Shown here: positions 1-8,108 of the stretch, in pieces | How the letters are laid out: the number at the start of each line of letters is the position of its first letter | Position numbering within the stretch: the stretch's first letter is position 1 | Assembly: GCA_024196135.1 (NCBI GenBank) | Contig: JAMQCK010000817.1 | Coordinates: forward strand, 1 to 12,950 | Direction of reading: 5' to 3' | Source of the DNA: Pleurotus ostreatus/Saccharomyces cerevisiae fusant | Lineage: Eukaryota > Opisthokonta | DNA length: 12,950 nucleotides | Translations under genes and position numbers: made by a program | Notes under the pieces: model-generated | Database searches by the model: none | Told to the model about the DNA's origin: nothing | Seen by the model: only the letters and a program-made list of their open reading frames with translations

Positions 1-69
1 GCGATGCCTGTGCGGGGCGAGCTTCGCGGCCTTCGGCCTGCTGCAGCCTCGTGAGGGTTGGGAAGAAGA
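1..69. repeat. Dispersed short repeat, copy A (cut by window edge)
   Basis: This stretch resembles 8046-8108 in the same orientation. Positions 10-44 match 8056-8090 at 31 of 35 bases. Positions 57-69 match 8096-8108 exactly, after a 7-base length difference. The similarity appears to run to the left edge, so the repeat may continue outside the window. In one frame both copies read Gly-Ala-Ser-x-Ala-Ala-x-Gly-Leu-Leu, so it could be a shared coding relic rather than a non-coding repeat. The rest of 70-270 is upstream sequence of the ribosomal protein gene, and I see no clear TATA box there. Confidence 0.45.
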
Positions 70-270
70 GGGGAATGCGAAACGCGTCCTTCTTCCCTTT
101 TGGCGGGCGTGGGAACTTGGCCAAGCGCGATCACCGACCTCCCAATTCGTCCGTCCCCGCCACCACCTCTCCGAGTCCCGGGCGCGTTCTGTGAGTTTGA
201 AGATATAGTTCTTCTCCCTTCCTGCTTTGCTTACACTTTGCGTGGACACGATAGAGGACTCTTGACCGTC

Positions 271-1204
271 ATGGCCTCACGGGAAGCTGCGGTCCGCGCC
301 GTGCGCACCTTCCGTCTGCACGAGATCCATGGCGCGAAGATGGCGCTGCCCCGTCTGGGTGTCGACCTCGCCGACGCGAAGCAAATCGACCCGGAAATAG
401 CGCGGAGGATGAACCCGCAGGTGCGCATCCATCCTCTTCCCTACGTTCCTACTTAAACTCACCTCCAACCCAATCATTCCTCTCAGCTCCTCCCCAACGC
501 GCGCGCCCTCAAGCCGGACGTGAGGCAGGCACAGCTGCAGAACCCCTTCCTGCCAAACAAGCACCCCGTCACCGGGAAGTGGAAGGGCCCGAAGTACTCT
601 CTCCGCCGCCAGGCTGACCTTGTGAAGAAGGCCAAGGCCGCGGGCCTCTTGCACCTCCTCCCTAGCGGGCCCAAGAACCCTCTTCCCCTGCAGCCGAAGG
701 CAGCCCCCGCTGCCCAAGCGAAGACACCCGCCGCGACCGATGCTACGGCCGATGCACCCGTCGAGGCCGCACCCGCCCCCACCCCAGCCGCCGCCGAAGC
801 CGCACCAGAAGAGGAAGCCGAGCCCACCCCCGCTCTCCCCGCGAAGGAGTACCGCCGCCGCCAGCGCCTCGCGCTCAAGGACCTCTCCGAGGAGTGGACG
901 GGCGACGTGCACTGGGTCGGCGAGCACCGCGCGCGCGACGCGCCCGTCGCGCGGCTGTACTCGGGCAAGCGCAGGATGTTCAAGGGCAAGAAGCACGAGC
1001 GCATCGCGCATATTGTGCGCGGGAAGCGGGCGGTGCGCATGCGGGATATGGCGAAGCGCGTGCGGGAGTACAAGGAGGTGAGTTCAGTGAGAAGTGGTGG
1101 AAGGAGGGAGTGGAGGCTGACTTGCGCTTGTGCAGTTCTACAGGAGTCGCCGTCCCGACCCTCTCGCTGTGCCGCGCAATGTCAAGGGCAAGCTGCCGTT
1201 CTAG
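271..1204 (+). CDS. MRPL25: Mitochondrial large ribosomal subunit protein mL59 (MRPL25 family)
   Basis: This is a structural protein of the mitochondrial 54S ribosomal subunit. Exons are 271-420, 487-1077 and 1136-1204, with introns of 66 and 58 nt (GTGCGC..CAG and GTGAGT..CAG), giving 269 aa. The family is recognised from the block NPFLPNKHPVTGKWKGPKYS (residues 69-88), followed by LRR; yeast Mrpl25 has the same NPFLPNKHPVT and KYSLRR signature. A basic region rich in Lys and Arg (about 207-247) and a short basic tail ending KGKLPF close the protein. Residues about 114-168 are an Ala/Pro/Glu-rich low-complexity insert, which makes it longer than the yeast protein (about 157 aa). The start at 271 is the first ATG in frame with the conserved core, and retaining intron 1 gives an early stop. 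A mitochondrial location is inferred from the family. The ATG101 gene lies tail-to-tail with it. Confidence 0.93.
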
Positions 1205-1853
1205 ACGTACTGGTAGTCCTCGTACCCTCATGCAATGCATCTGCACCACTGCTTTTCTTATCTTGTCGAGTAATTTTTAAGTTCATCTGGGTTGGGTACA
1301 GAGCCCTCATCTTCCCGGCCCGCCAGCGTCCCTCATCCCATGGACAAAAAACCTCCAAAAACGCAGCAAAAGTCTGCGGCAGGCCCGAGCCCCAGCGCCT
1401 CTGACGACACGTCCTGGTCTCCGAAGACTAACTCGGCGAGCCCTGCAGGTTGCGGAATTGCTTCCCTGGCCTGACAAGGGCAAATTATTCCAAGTCCGGG
1501 CCGGCGCTTGCGTGCCGGGAGACTGTGGAGACCAAGTTTTCTGGAGGGGACGGTCTTGAAACAGCGCGCTCGGGGCTTTGGTCGGTGATTAACCCGCCGC
1601 ATTCCCGTTGAGCCATTACAGCATGGTAAGGGAAATGGGTTGTGTGGCTAGGTAGCGATGGCTGCTGCAAGTTCTTGACGCCGTGCCTACGGCGCTCTGC
1701 AGGCTTCGAGAAGGCTACGAGTGAGGAACACACATCTTATCGGCGTCAAGGCTACAAATCCATGTCCATCCGATTGTAAGTTACAGTATGCGAGTCTAGG
1801 ATACACAAGAGTCCAGGGTCGTGAGTTTTCATCAGCACAGCAGCAGAGCGCAA
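1205..1853. other. Convergent intergenic region, no supported gene
   Basis: These 649 bases separate the ends of the mL59 gene (+) and the ATG101 gene (-) and must hold both 3' UTRs. Short open frames occur, for example from an ATG at 1340, but none spliced into a recognisable protein. A small GC-rich inverted repeat with one G-U pair lies at 1501-1518. I see no tRNA, transposon end or simple repeat. Confidence 0.6.
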
Positions 1854-2672
1854 TCATGGCAGCTCAACGCCATTCACGATTCCTGCTATGCGGAAGGGAA
1901 AGGGGGAGATCCCAGTAGCGTTGGTGATGAGGGGGACAGCTGCGCGTCCTTTCTCAGAGGCAGTATGGGTGAGCATGGTCATCATGGCTTTTCGGAGTGC
2001 GTTGGTGAGGGTGGCGTCAAAGGCAAGGCGATCTGAGAAGGACGTCAGAACGACGTTCAGTGAGCAGCGAATGTAAAGGCACACCTCGTTCTCCTCGCGG
2101 CTGTCGTAGTTCGGCATTCACGACCCTGCTTGAGCGTGAGCGGTGGTTAGAAGGGGGGAAGAAGTGCTAGACGCACCACTGCTCCCAAGGAACATCCTCC
2201 TCGCCGACGTAGACCTGGAACCAGCTCTTCTTGGGTTTCTTCTCAGAGAATGTCACGGTGAGCTGGAAGGAGGTGGTCAGAAAACCGAGAGAGATGTGCA
2301 TGGTAAGGGGGACGCACCTGCCCGCGTTTCTCGGCAGCTCCCTCAAGAGCGCGCCAGAACGAGTCGACTTTGTCCTGAACCAGCCGCTCCATTGTCGCGT
2401 CGGACACGCCGGGCTGTGGTAGTGCATAGTGAGTACAAATTCGCGCATGCAGATGGAGGATGGGATCTGCGCACCATCGTTACATCGAGCACCTCGAACG
2501 TCTGTGGCTTCACCGTGCCGAATAGTCGATGGAAAAGTATGGCATGTAGCACGCCCGTAAGCACATCCCTTGCATTCTGACGGTCTAACACCTAAGATAA
2601 TGAGCGTCTAGCCCTTAGAGACCCCTCGAGACAGCGTACAAGGTCCACAGTGATCGTCGGATGCGCGTTCAT
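1854..2672 (-). CDS. ATG101: Autophagy-related protein 101 (Atg101), HORMA-domain subunit of the Atg1/ULK initiation complex
   Basis: Atg101 pairs with the HORMA domain of Atg13 and helps recruit downstream factors to the site where autophagosomes form. Exons on the minus strand are 2672-2640, 2591-2475, 2413-2318, 2262-2177, 2125-2085 and 2032-1854, with five introns of 48-61 nt, giving 183 aa. All junctions are GT-AG and keep one frame. Recognition rests on the N-terminal helix VLHAILFHRLFG (residues 25-36), a WF pair at residues 96-97 after a Lys-rich strand (matching the WF finger of the animal and fission-yeast proteins), the block VPWEQW (106-111), and the C-terminal SPFPFRI (167-173). 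The animal protein is about 218 aa, so this one is compact but complete. The longest exon is only 179 nt, so the gene is nearly invisible without splicing. It shares an upstream region with the Aly/REF gene. Confidence 0.93.
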
Positions 2673-2995
2673 GGTGGCGACCCTATGTCGCAAGTATCCC
2701 CTAAGCGCTCGCAAGACCAGAACCAGCAGCTGCGCAAGCTCTGAGGGGAAGAGGAGAATGATGGTCTATCGCTCAAGCGCCTGCACAGCTCCGGGGCCGC
2801 AGACGTCGAGAACAAGGGCGCCTGACGCGCGGGAGGTGATCGGGCTGGGTCCGCGTCACGCGCGTCCCCCTCATTTGAGACTCCGCTGGTTTACTCCTTC
2901 GTCTCGACCACCACCACCACTGCTGCCACCGAACTTTGCTGCTGCTCCCACTGCCCTCCGTTCTTTTGACGCTCTGACCTCTGCTTGTTCTCACC
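2673..2995. promoter_or_regulatory. Shared divergent upstream region of ATG101 and the Aly/REF gene
   Basis: These 323 bases lie between two start codons that point away from each other, so they must hold both promoters and 5' UTRs. No canonical TATA box was seen. The last 100 bases before the Aly/REF start are strongly pyrimidine-rich on the plus strand, with a CCA-repeat run near 2909-2930 and a good start context (CACCATGGC). Pyrimidine-rich leaders are common at actively transcribed fungal genes. Whether the two genes are co-regulated is inference. Confidence 0.55.
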
Positions 2996-4141
2996 ATGGC
3001 CTCCATCCGAAGGAATGCTCGTAAGCCTTACAGCGTGCGTGTTTCCCCCATAAGCGCCGACAAGCGCGTCGAAGTTCAGGTGTGCTGATCGGTCTTCCAG
3101 CGCCCCAACGTCAACGACAACTGGGTGCACGACCGCGCGCCAGGCGCGAAGCAATCTGCCGCTCCCACAAGTAACGGCCTGGGCAGGGGACCAGCCGGAC
3201 CCCCTTCGGCGCGCCTCGTGGTGTCCAACCTGCACTACGAACTCACGCCGCTCGATCTCTCCGTGCGTCACTTTCATTATCATGCAATCCCCCTCAACAT
3301 CTCGAACTCGCACAAGCCCTCGCGCTGCCCCATATCGCGGAACGCCACCGAGCCGCCACTTAAATGGGTTATGTAGCAAATGTCTTGGTTACTGACGCGT
3401 ATTCTCAGAAAATCTTTGGCCAGGCAGGCACATTGGTGCGCGAACCGCAGATCAGGGTACGACGCTCTCGCCTCCCGCGCGCATGAAGCCAACCACGGAC
3501 CTCTCTGGCTTGCAAAGTATGACCGCAGTGGTCGCTCCACCGGTACTGCCACCATCACGTACGAGACGGTGGACGACGCGAAGAAGGCGAAGAACCTGTT
3601 TGATAACAAGACTGCGAGAGGTGCGTTGGATATACTGGTTGGCAGTGTAGAGAGGGAATGCTGACGAGGGTACGCAGGTCAAGCTATGACCATCGAGTTC
3701 GCTGCGCAGCAACCGAGGCCGCAGCGCGCCGTGAGCGCACCGTCGACCATGAAGCTGCTGAACCGTATTGAGAAGCCGTCACTCATCGATCGCCTGAGTA
3801 GCCAGGATGATACAGCGGTCGCGCAACCGAAAGCGAACGGGTTAGTGCATCTGCCTTTCCTTCTTTCGATGCCCTGCTGACTCCCTAGCAGCCGCAATGG
3901 TAAGGGCGGTCGCGCTGAGGGTGGTGTCGGCCCCGTGCGCAATAAACGCGGTGGCAACAAGCCCAAGGAGCCCAGGCAGAAGAAGAAGCCTGCGACGGCG
4001 GAGGATCTCGACCGCGAGTTGGAGGCGTTCATGCAGGAGCCGGTTGTGAAGAGCGGGGAGAAGAAGGACGAGGCCACCAACGCCGAGAAGGCGACAGAGG
4101 CGCCCAAGCCTGCTGCTGGGGAAGATGTGGAGATGTCCTGA
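2996..4141 (+). CDS. Aly/REF-type mRNA export adaptor (RRM protein, Yra1/Mlo3 family)
   Basis: Aly/REF proteins join nascent nuclear mRNPs through TREX and hand the mRNA to the Mex67 export receptor. Exons are 2996-3034, 3101-3262, 3409-3456, 3518-3620, 3678-3840 and 3889-4141, with introns of 66, 146, 61, 57 and 48 nt, giving 255 aa. One RRM spans about residues 50-128: RNP2 is LVVSNL (52-57) and the RNP1-like strand is YDRSGRSTGTATITY (84-98), where YDRSGRS is the usual Aly signature. Around it are a short basic N-terminus with WVHD, a basic Gly-rich stretch (174-206), and the C-terminal box ATAEDLDRELEAFM (207-220), which in this family contacts the UAP56/Sub2 helicase. An acidic Lys/Glu/Ala tail follows. 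The usual N-terminal copy of the helicase-binding motif is not apparent. The last intron has a tandem acceptor, so a 254-aa form is equally possible. The exact orthologue name is unclear. Confidence 0.92.
3886..3891 (+). other. Tandem (NAGNAG) splice acceptor in the Aly/REF gene
   Basis: The last intron starts at 3841 and ends in TAGCAG, so splicing can end at 3888 or 3891. Both keep the frame. The first gives Gly-Ser-Arg and the second Gly-Arg at the junction (residues 172-174 of the longer form), just before the basic Gly-rich stretch. The first AG is used in the listed model, but the sequence alone does not decide. Confidence 0.65.
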
Positions 4142-4554
4142 GTGTGAGCGACTCGTGTATTTCCCAGACGCTGTTCGCCATGTCATCCTGAATCTCTTGT
4201 TTGATGCTATGGCTGCTTTGTATATCTACCCCTACCTCGACAAACACGAGTACAAGCGTTGATGCATCATGCAGGCCATTATCATGCCTTTGGTTCGCCT
4301 CGTCCTCCGTTTACATTCTGATGCTTACATACGTTCACGGGTGCCGAGGCCTATACGGTTATTTCGCTCAATTTTCTCCAGAAGAAGCGCATACGAGACA
4401 CGGACTCGGAGCAGCGCCCAACACCTGTGTTCCGCCCCACAGAATCTCCGTAGGACCCTTGACTCAATCATGTACAGGTAGGCGCCGTATAAAATGGTCG
4501 GCGCCATCCTCTCGTACATCCTCTCGCGTCCTTCTTTCCCGCCCGACTTTTGCC
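4142..4554 (+). promoter_or_regulatory. ABC transporter promoter region with TATA box at 4488-4494
   Basis: These 413 bases hold the 3' end of the Aly/REF transcript and the promoter of the ABC transporter. A perfect TATAAAA sits at 4488-4494, 61 bp before the ATG at 4555, a normal spacing for a fungal core promoter with a short leader. It also supports 4555 as the start, since earlier in-frame ATGs (for example 4201) lie upstream of the TATA box. No other gene was recognised. Confidence 0.6.
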
Positions 4555-7212
4555 ATGAAGGAGGATTCAGGCGCGACGTGCCCGCCAACTTCGCTCGAGC
4601 TTGTCGACCCCCCTACGTGCCCTCGCGATGCCCCGCTCAAGACCATGCAGCTTGGAGTTTGGACAGTGACACTAGGAGAAGAGAAAGCGAAAGTCAGACC
4701 GAAGTGGACCCTCCCCTCATACGATGCCCTGCACTCGCACTTTTCTCTCGTTCGCCGTCTCTTCTTCGAGGTGTGGCAGGTGGATCCGTGGGCAGTAGCG
4801 TTCTTGGTTCTCCATCATCTCTTTGTGGCCCTCGAATACTCGTGCATCCTGTACTTCTCCGGTCGCTTGCTCAATCAGGTGAGTTCCTACTGCTCAGATG
4901 AAGGGAGATGTTCTTGCTCATGCATCTCAGATAGAGAGCGTGCTTGTCAGTGGGACAGTCGATAAGAGAGCGATTCTCTCTGCGATAGCTGCAAGGTCCT
5001 TTTGTTTTGCCTTTGTCGCATGTTTTCGGTGGTGGAAGTAGGCGCCGCGTTCGTCTCCACAGATTGAGACCATGCTGAATGCGCAACAGCAGTGAAACCA
5101 TGCCGAGGCTCGAGAGCCGCGTCATCCGTCATTTCAAGACGAATCTACTGTCTGGTACGGTCGACTAGATGTATGTTCTCGTCTATGTACTGACTCTTTC
5201 TCATTTTAGCGAAGCTCCGGACTGACCTTCCCACATCGTTGAGTGAGTGGAGTCATTCTTGCACTGCGCATTGCGACTGAGCAGGTATCTCACTCAGGAC
5301 CTTCCACAACCGGCAGAGTGTCAGCCAGCTCAGTATGGGACGCATTCTGTGACCTCTTCCATCTTTGTGCGAATATCGTGAACGTAGCCAGCCTTATGGC
5401 GTTCATCATCGGCTCGTGCCGCTCTGCTGTTGGCATAGGTCCGATATTCCCACTGATCTGCTTAATGGAGCCTGTGCTGGCCCACTTCGAGCATCGGTCT
5501 TTGCGGCCTATGCGTGAGTCCATGCATGATGATGAACTCTTTGAATGCTCACGACGCACCAGCACACGTTGTGCACACGGAACACGAGGCGTTCCTCCGC
5601 ACCAAGAGGTTGTCGAAGATGGCCAAACAAGAGCTGCGCGAGGAGGTCATAAGCGCTGGCATCGGGGAGTACATCATTCGAGGTAAGTGTTGTGACTAGC
5701 GAGGCGTCTGCTGTGGCTCATTCTGTGACACCAGAATATAAAAGAGCCTGCGCCCTCTTGAGGGATACGTGCACCGAGGACGCCTGTAATCAGTACGAGA
5801 GGCGCCCCACGCCCCTGTTCTACATCATCTGCAAGCTTGCCGGAGATTTACCCATAGTGCGTCAGCGTCGGATGTTTGCTCGAATCCTGACAGTCTCAAC
5901 CCATTCTCAGATCTATTGCGTCCTATGCGCGATATACGGCACTGGCAACCTATCAGTCACCTCGATCGCTATGCTCGAGCAGGGCGCGTCTAATTTCCGC
6001 GCCATGATCTTCGTGACGCTTCGCTATGTCCAGCGATTCGGAGACTTCATCCACGTTATTGATCAGTACTACAAGACGATCGAGGCGCCAGAGAAGGAGA
6101 ACTTGCTCGCCGAGGGGCAGTCGCCGTATCCTTCCCCAACGTCCAGCGATGCAGGAATGAGCTTTGAGCTTCGGTATGCATATCGACGCCGACTGCTTCG
6201 TAATGCTGACGACTTCGCTCAGGGATGTCACGTTTGCGTATCCCGGCAGCCTAGATAGGCCATCCCTACGAAACATCAATGTCGACATCAAGCCGGGTCA
6301 GTTTGTGGTCATTGTGGGCGCTAACGGAAGGTGGACACGCTGCTTGTCTTCAAACGGTGTGCTGACATCCCGTAGCAGAAAGAGTACTCTCATCAAGCTT
6401 CTGACGCGGCTCTACGATCCGACGTCTGGCACTCTCAAGGTGGATGGCCAGCCGCTCTCTGCATACCGCCAGCGCGACCTTCGGCAAGCGACAGCTGTGC
6501 TCTCGCAAGGCCACCGCCTGTTCCCACTGTCTATGGGCGAGAACATCGGGCTCGGATGCGTCGAGAGAGTACGGGATGCTGATGCAGTGCGCGCCGCAGC
6601 TGAGGCCGGCGGGGCGAGCGCTTGCATAGCGAAGCTGCGCCACGGGTTGGATACGGTGCTCGATCCTCAGACGCGGGCATACGGTGAGAATGTGCCCGAA
6701 GAGGAGGACGATCCGCTTCGACAACGGCTTGAGGCCTTGGAAAAGCCGATAGAGGTATCAGGCGGGGAGACGCAGCGTATCGTCGCGTATGTTCACATTC
6801 TCGCTCAAGAACTATCCCATCTGACGGTAAAGCAGAGCGCGCACCTTCATGCGGCTCACCTCGGGCAAGATCCGCGCCGTATTCGTCGACGAGCCGAGCT
6901 CTGCTCTCGACGCCGAGGGCGAGCTCGCGCTCTTCAATAACCTGTGCAAGGAGCGCGAGGGCAAGACCATGATCTTCGTGACTCATCGGTTCGGCCACCT
7001 GACGAGGGATGCAGACTTGATCATGTGCGTTTCCCGTTCGATGAGTCGGAAGGGATGGCCAATTTGAGAGGTCCATACCGACGCTGACACACGACAGATG
7101 CATGAAGGACGGGGAGATTGTTGAGCAAGGAGTGCACGCAGAACTGATGGCCAGCGGTGGGGAGTACAGTAAACTGTACGATATCCAGGCGAATGCTTTC
7201 GCTGCGGATTAG
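4555..7212 (+). CDS. Half-size ABC transporter (membrane domain plus one ATPase domain) with altered Walker A
   Basis: This resembles the HlyB/MsbA-type half transporters of Agaricomycetes; the substrate is unknown. Exons: 4555-4878, 4931-5037, 5090-5154, 5210-5242, 5298-5513, 5563-5682, 5735-5856, 5911-6173, 6223-6330, 6376-6786, 6836-7024, 7098-7212 (690 aa). About six hydrophobic segments lie between residues 78 and 370. The ATPase domain runs from about 415: Walker A at 449-457, Q-loop Gln497 (followed by Gly, not Asp), signature VSGGE 580-584, Walker B AVFVDE 604-609, D-loop SALD 612-615, H-loop His640. The consensus Gly before the Walker A Lys is Arg454, so ATP hydrolysis may be weakened or lost. 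A long insert precedes the signature, as in this family. All 12 exons keep frame; the TAG at 5039-5041 falls inside intron 2. Introns 7 (5857-5910) and 9 are frame-neutral and stop-free. The start follows a TATA box. Confidence 0.88.
6331..6378 (+). other. Intron 9 of the ABC gene with tandem acceptor inside the Walker A codons
   Basis: The intron starts with GTGGAC at 6331 and can end at 6375 (TAG) or 6378 (CAG). The first gives 45 nt and GANGSRKST; the second gives 48 nt and GANGRKST. Both are in frame, and even retention adds no stop. In both cases the Gly of GxxGxGK is missing. With G in place of A at 6377 the codon would be Gly and the downstream CAG acceptor would not exist, so one base explains both oddities. 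Confidence 0.7.
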
Positions 7213-7542
7213 GAGTGACCTCATGTGTACAGGGCGCCGGTCATGCATTTGCATACGAAATCTAAAGCTACATTACACCAAGGATCATTACATAGAGACG
7301 GCTACGCAAAAGCTAGTTCTACCTAAGCAATAGAGCGAGAGCAAAAGCTCAAAGGGGTGCAAAAAATTAGGCAGCAGACCCAGAGTAGTCTGAATCGAGT
7401 TGCACGCTGAAGAACGTGTGCCACGAATTGCACTCAAGGGCGCACGGCTCGCTGCCTCTGACTCGTCTTCGATAGTCTCCCTGCACAACGGGAGAAGAGG
7501 GTATCTTGAGGCATGAAGCACACAAGCCCCATCGTCAGGTCG

Positions 7543-7575
7543 AGGTTAGCTCTCTAACCTTCGCAAGCGAAGGTT
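7543..7575. repeat. Overlapping pair of inverted repeats
   Basis: AGGTTAG (7543-7549) pairs with CTAACCT (7554-7560) across the loop CTCT. AACCTTCG (7556-7563) pairs with CGAAGGTT (7568-7575) across CAAG. The two stems share 7556-7560, so in RNA they would be mutually exclusive unless the second is shortened. Both stems are perfect. No known family is recognised. Confidence 0.6.
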
Positions 7576-7637
7576 GTGAGTATGACACGGCCGGCACCAA
7601 GAACATATCCCGGAACACGACGCGCATCACCCACTGA

Positions 7638-7671
7638 ACGGTCAAGTGCAGCCAGAGCTGTGCTTGACCGT
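7638..7671. repeat. Imperfect palindrome with 9-bp outer arms
   Basis: ACGGTCAAG (7638-7646) is the exact reverse complement of CTTGACCGT (7663-7671). Inside a two-base mismatch on each side, CAGC (7649-7652) pairs with GCTG (7657-7660) around CAGA. It lies about 60 bases after the overlapping hairpins. Its role is unknown. Confidence 0.6.
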
Positions 7672-7897
7672 CCAGAAAGACGCCAGAGCCTCCCGTAACG
7701 ATGTCTCTAATTGACATGCCCGCTGCGACATGCCACGGAGGCCCATGCCGCGGCGCTATCGTGCAGGAAAACCAAAAGAAAAGCCGGAGAGGCAGCACCC
7801 TCGCCGCCGCGGTTCGCAGCGGAACGCTTCGGGGGACCGCGCGCCCAAGCATCCTAGCAGTTTGCAAGGGTCCCCACGCCATGCCCTACCACATCTC

Positions 7898-7914
7898 GCG
7901 CTAACAGATAGCGC
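7898..7914. repeat. Short inverted repeat, 6-bp arms
   Basis: GCGCTA (7898-7903) pairs with TAGCGC (7909-7914) around ACAGA. Alone this could be chance; it is listed because it falls in a cluster of inverted repeats shortly before the cloverleaf-like fold. Confidence 0.4.
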
Positions 7915-7950
7915 AATTAAAGGATAATTGGGAACGAAGGCGGGTTACCG

Positions 7951-8002
7951 GATAGCTGGTATGCCAGGCGGCTGATTGCAGCCGAGTCCCGCTGGGACTA
8001 TC
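7951..8002. other. Predicted four-way junction (cloverleaf-like) sequence, possible structured RNA
   Basis: A closing stem GATAG (7951-7955) with CTATC (7998-8002) encloses three perfect hairpins in a row. These are CTGG/CCAG (7956-7959 with 7964-7967, loop TATG), CGGCTG/CAGCCG (7969-7974 with 7979-7984, loop ATTG) and TCCC/GGGA (7987-7990 with 7994-7997, loop GCT). Only three bases (7968, 7985, 7986) are unpaired at the junction. It is not a normal tRNA: the stem and loop sizes are wrong and no B-box is present. Both strands could fold this way, so no strand is assigned. Whether it is transcribed is unknown. Confidence 0.4.
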
Positions 8003-8045
8003 GAGGATGCATCACTCAGACCTTGGCCCGCTCGCGAAGGACGGC

Positions 8046-8108
8046 GCGAGACCCAGTACGGGGCGAGCATCGCGGCCTTGGGTCTGCTGCTGGTAGTTGG
8101 GAAGAAGA
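8046..8108. repeat. Dispersed short repeat, copy B
   Basis: This is the partner of the sequence at the left window edge (1-69), in the same orientation, with 31 of 35 bases matching in the first block and 13 of 13 in the second. In the frame starting at 7976 it reads GASIAALGLLLVVGKKKD and continues to a stop at 8141-8143, a hydrophobic segment followed by lysines. No start codon or upstream exon was found, so coding status is doubtful. Confidence 0.45.

Noticed and set aside
277..1011. Long minus-strand open frame (244 codons) opposite the mL59 gene
   Set aside because: It is antisense to well-supported mL59 exons and has low-complexity Gly/Arg composition typical of a shadow frame in GC-rich coding DNA.
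1340..1474. Short plus-strand frame after the mL59 gene, starting MDKKPPKT
   Set aside because: It has no recognisable domain, no splice partner that extends it, and sits in a region expected to be 3' UTR.
3021..3026. GTAAGC as first donor of the Aly/REF gene
   Set aside because: It has a good donor sequence but neither available acceptor then keeps the frame into the RRM; GTGCGT at 3035 does.
5039..5041. Apparent premature stop (TAG) in the ABC transporter
   Set aside because: It falls inside a 52-nt GT-AG intron (5038-5089); splicing gives the continuous reading RWWNSETMPRLESRV.
4555..7212. ABC transporter as a pseudogene
   Set aside because: All 12 exons join in one frame with GT-AG introns and most ATPase motifs are intact; only the Walker A Gly is lost, which alone does not show decay.
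7535..7882. Minus-strand 115-codon frame with a basic, leader-like N-terminus
   Set aside because: No family recognised, it overlaps two palindromes, and alternative splices gave only short unmatched products.
7951..8002. The cloverleaf-like fold as a tRNA gene
   Set aside because: The loops are 3-4 bases instead of 7-8, the stems have the wrong lengths, and there is no TTC-type T-loop or acceptor stem of 7 bp.
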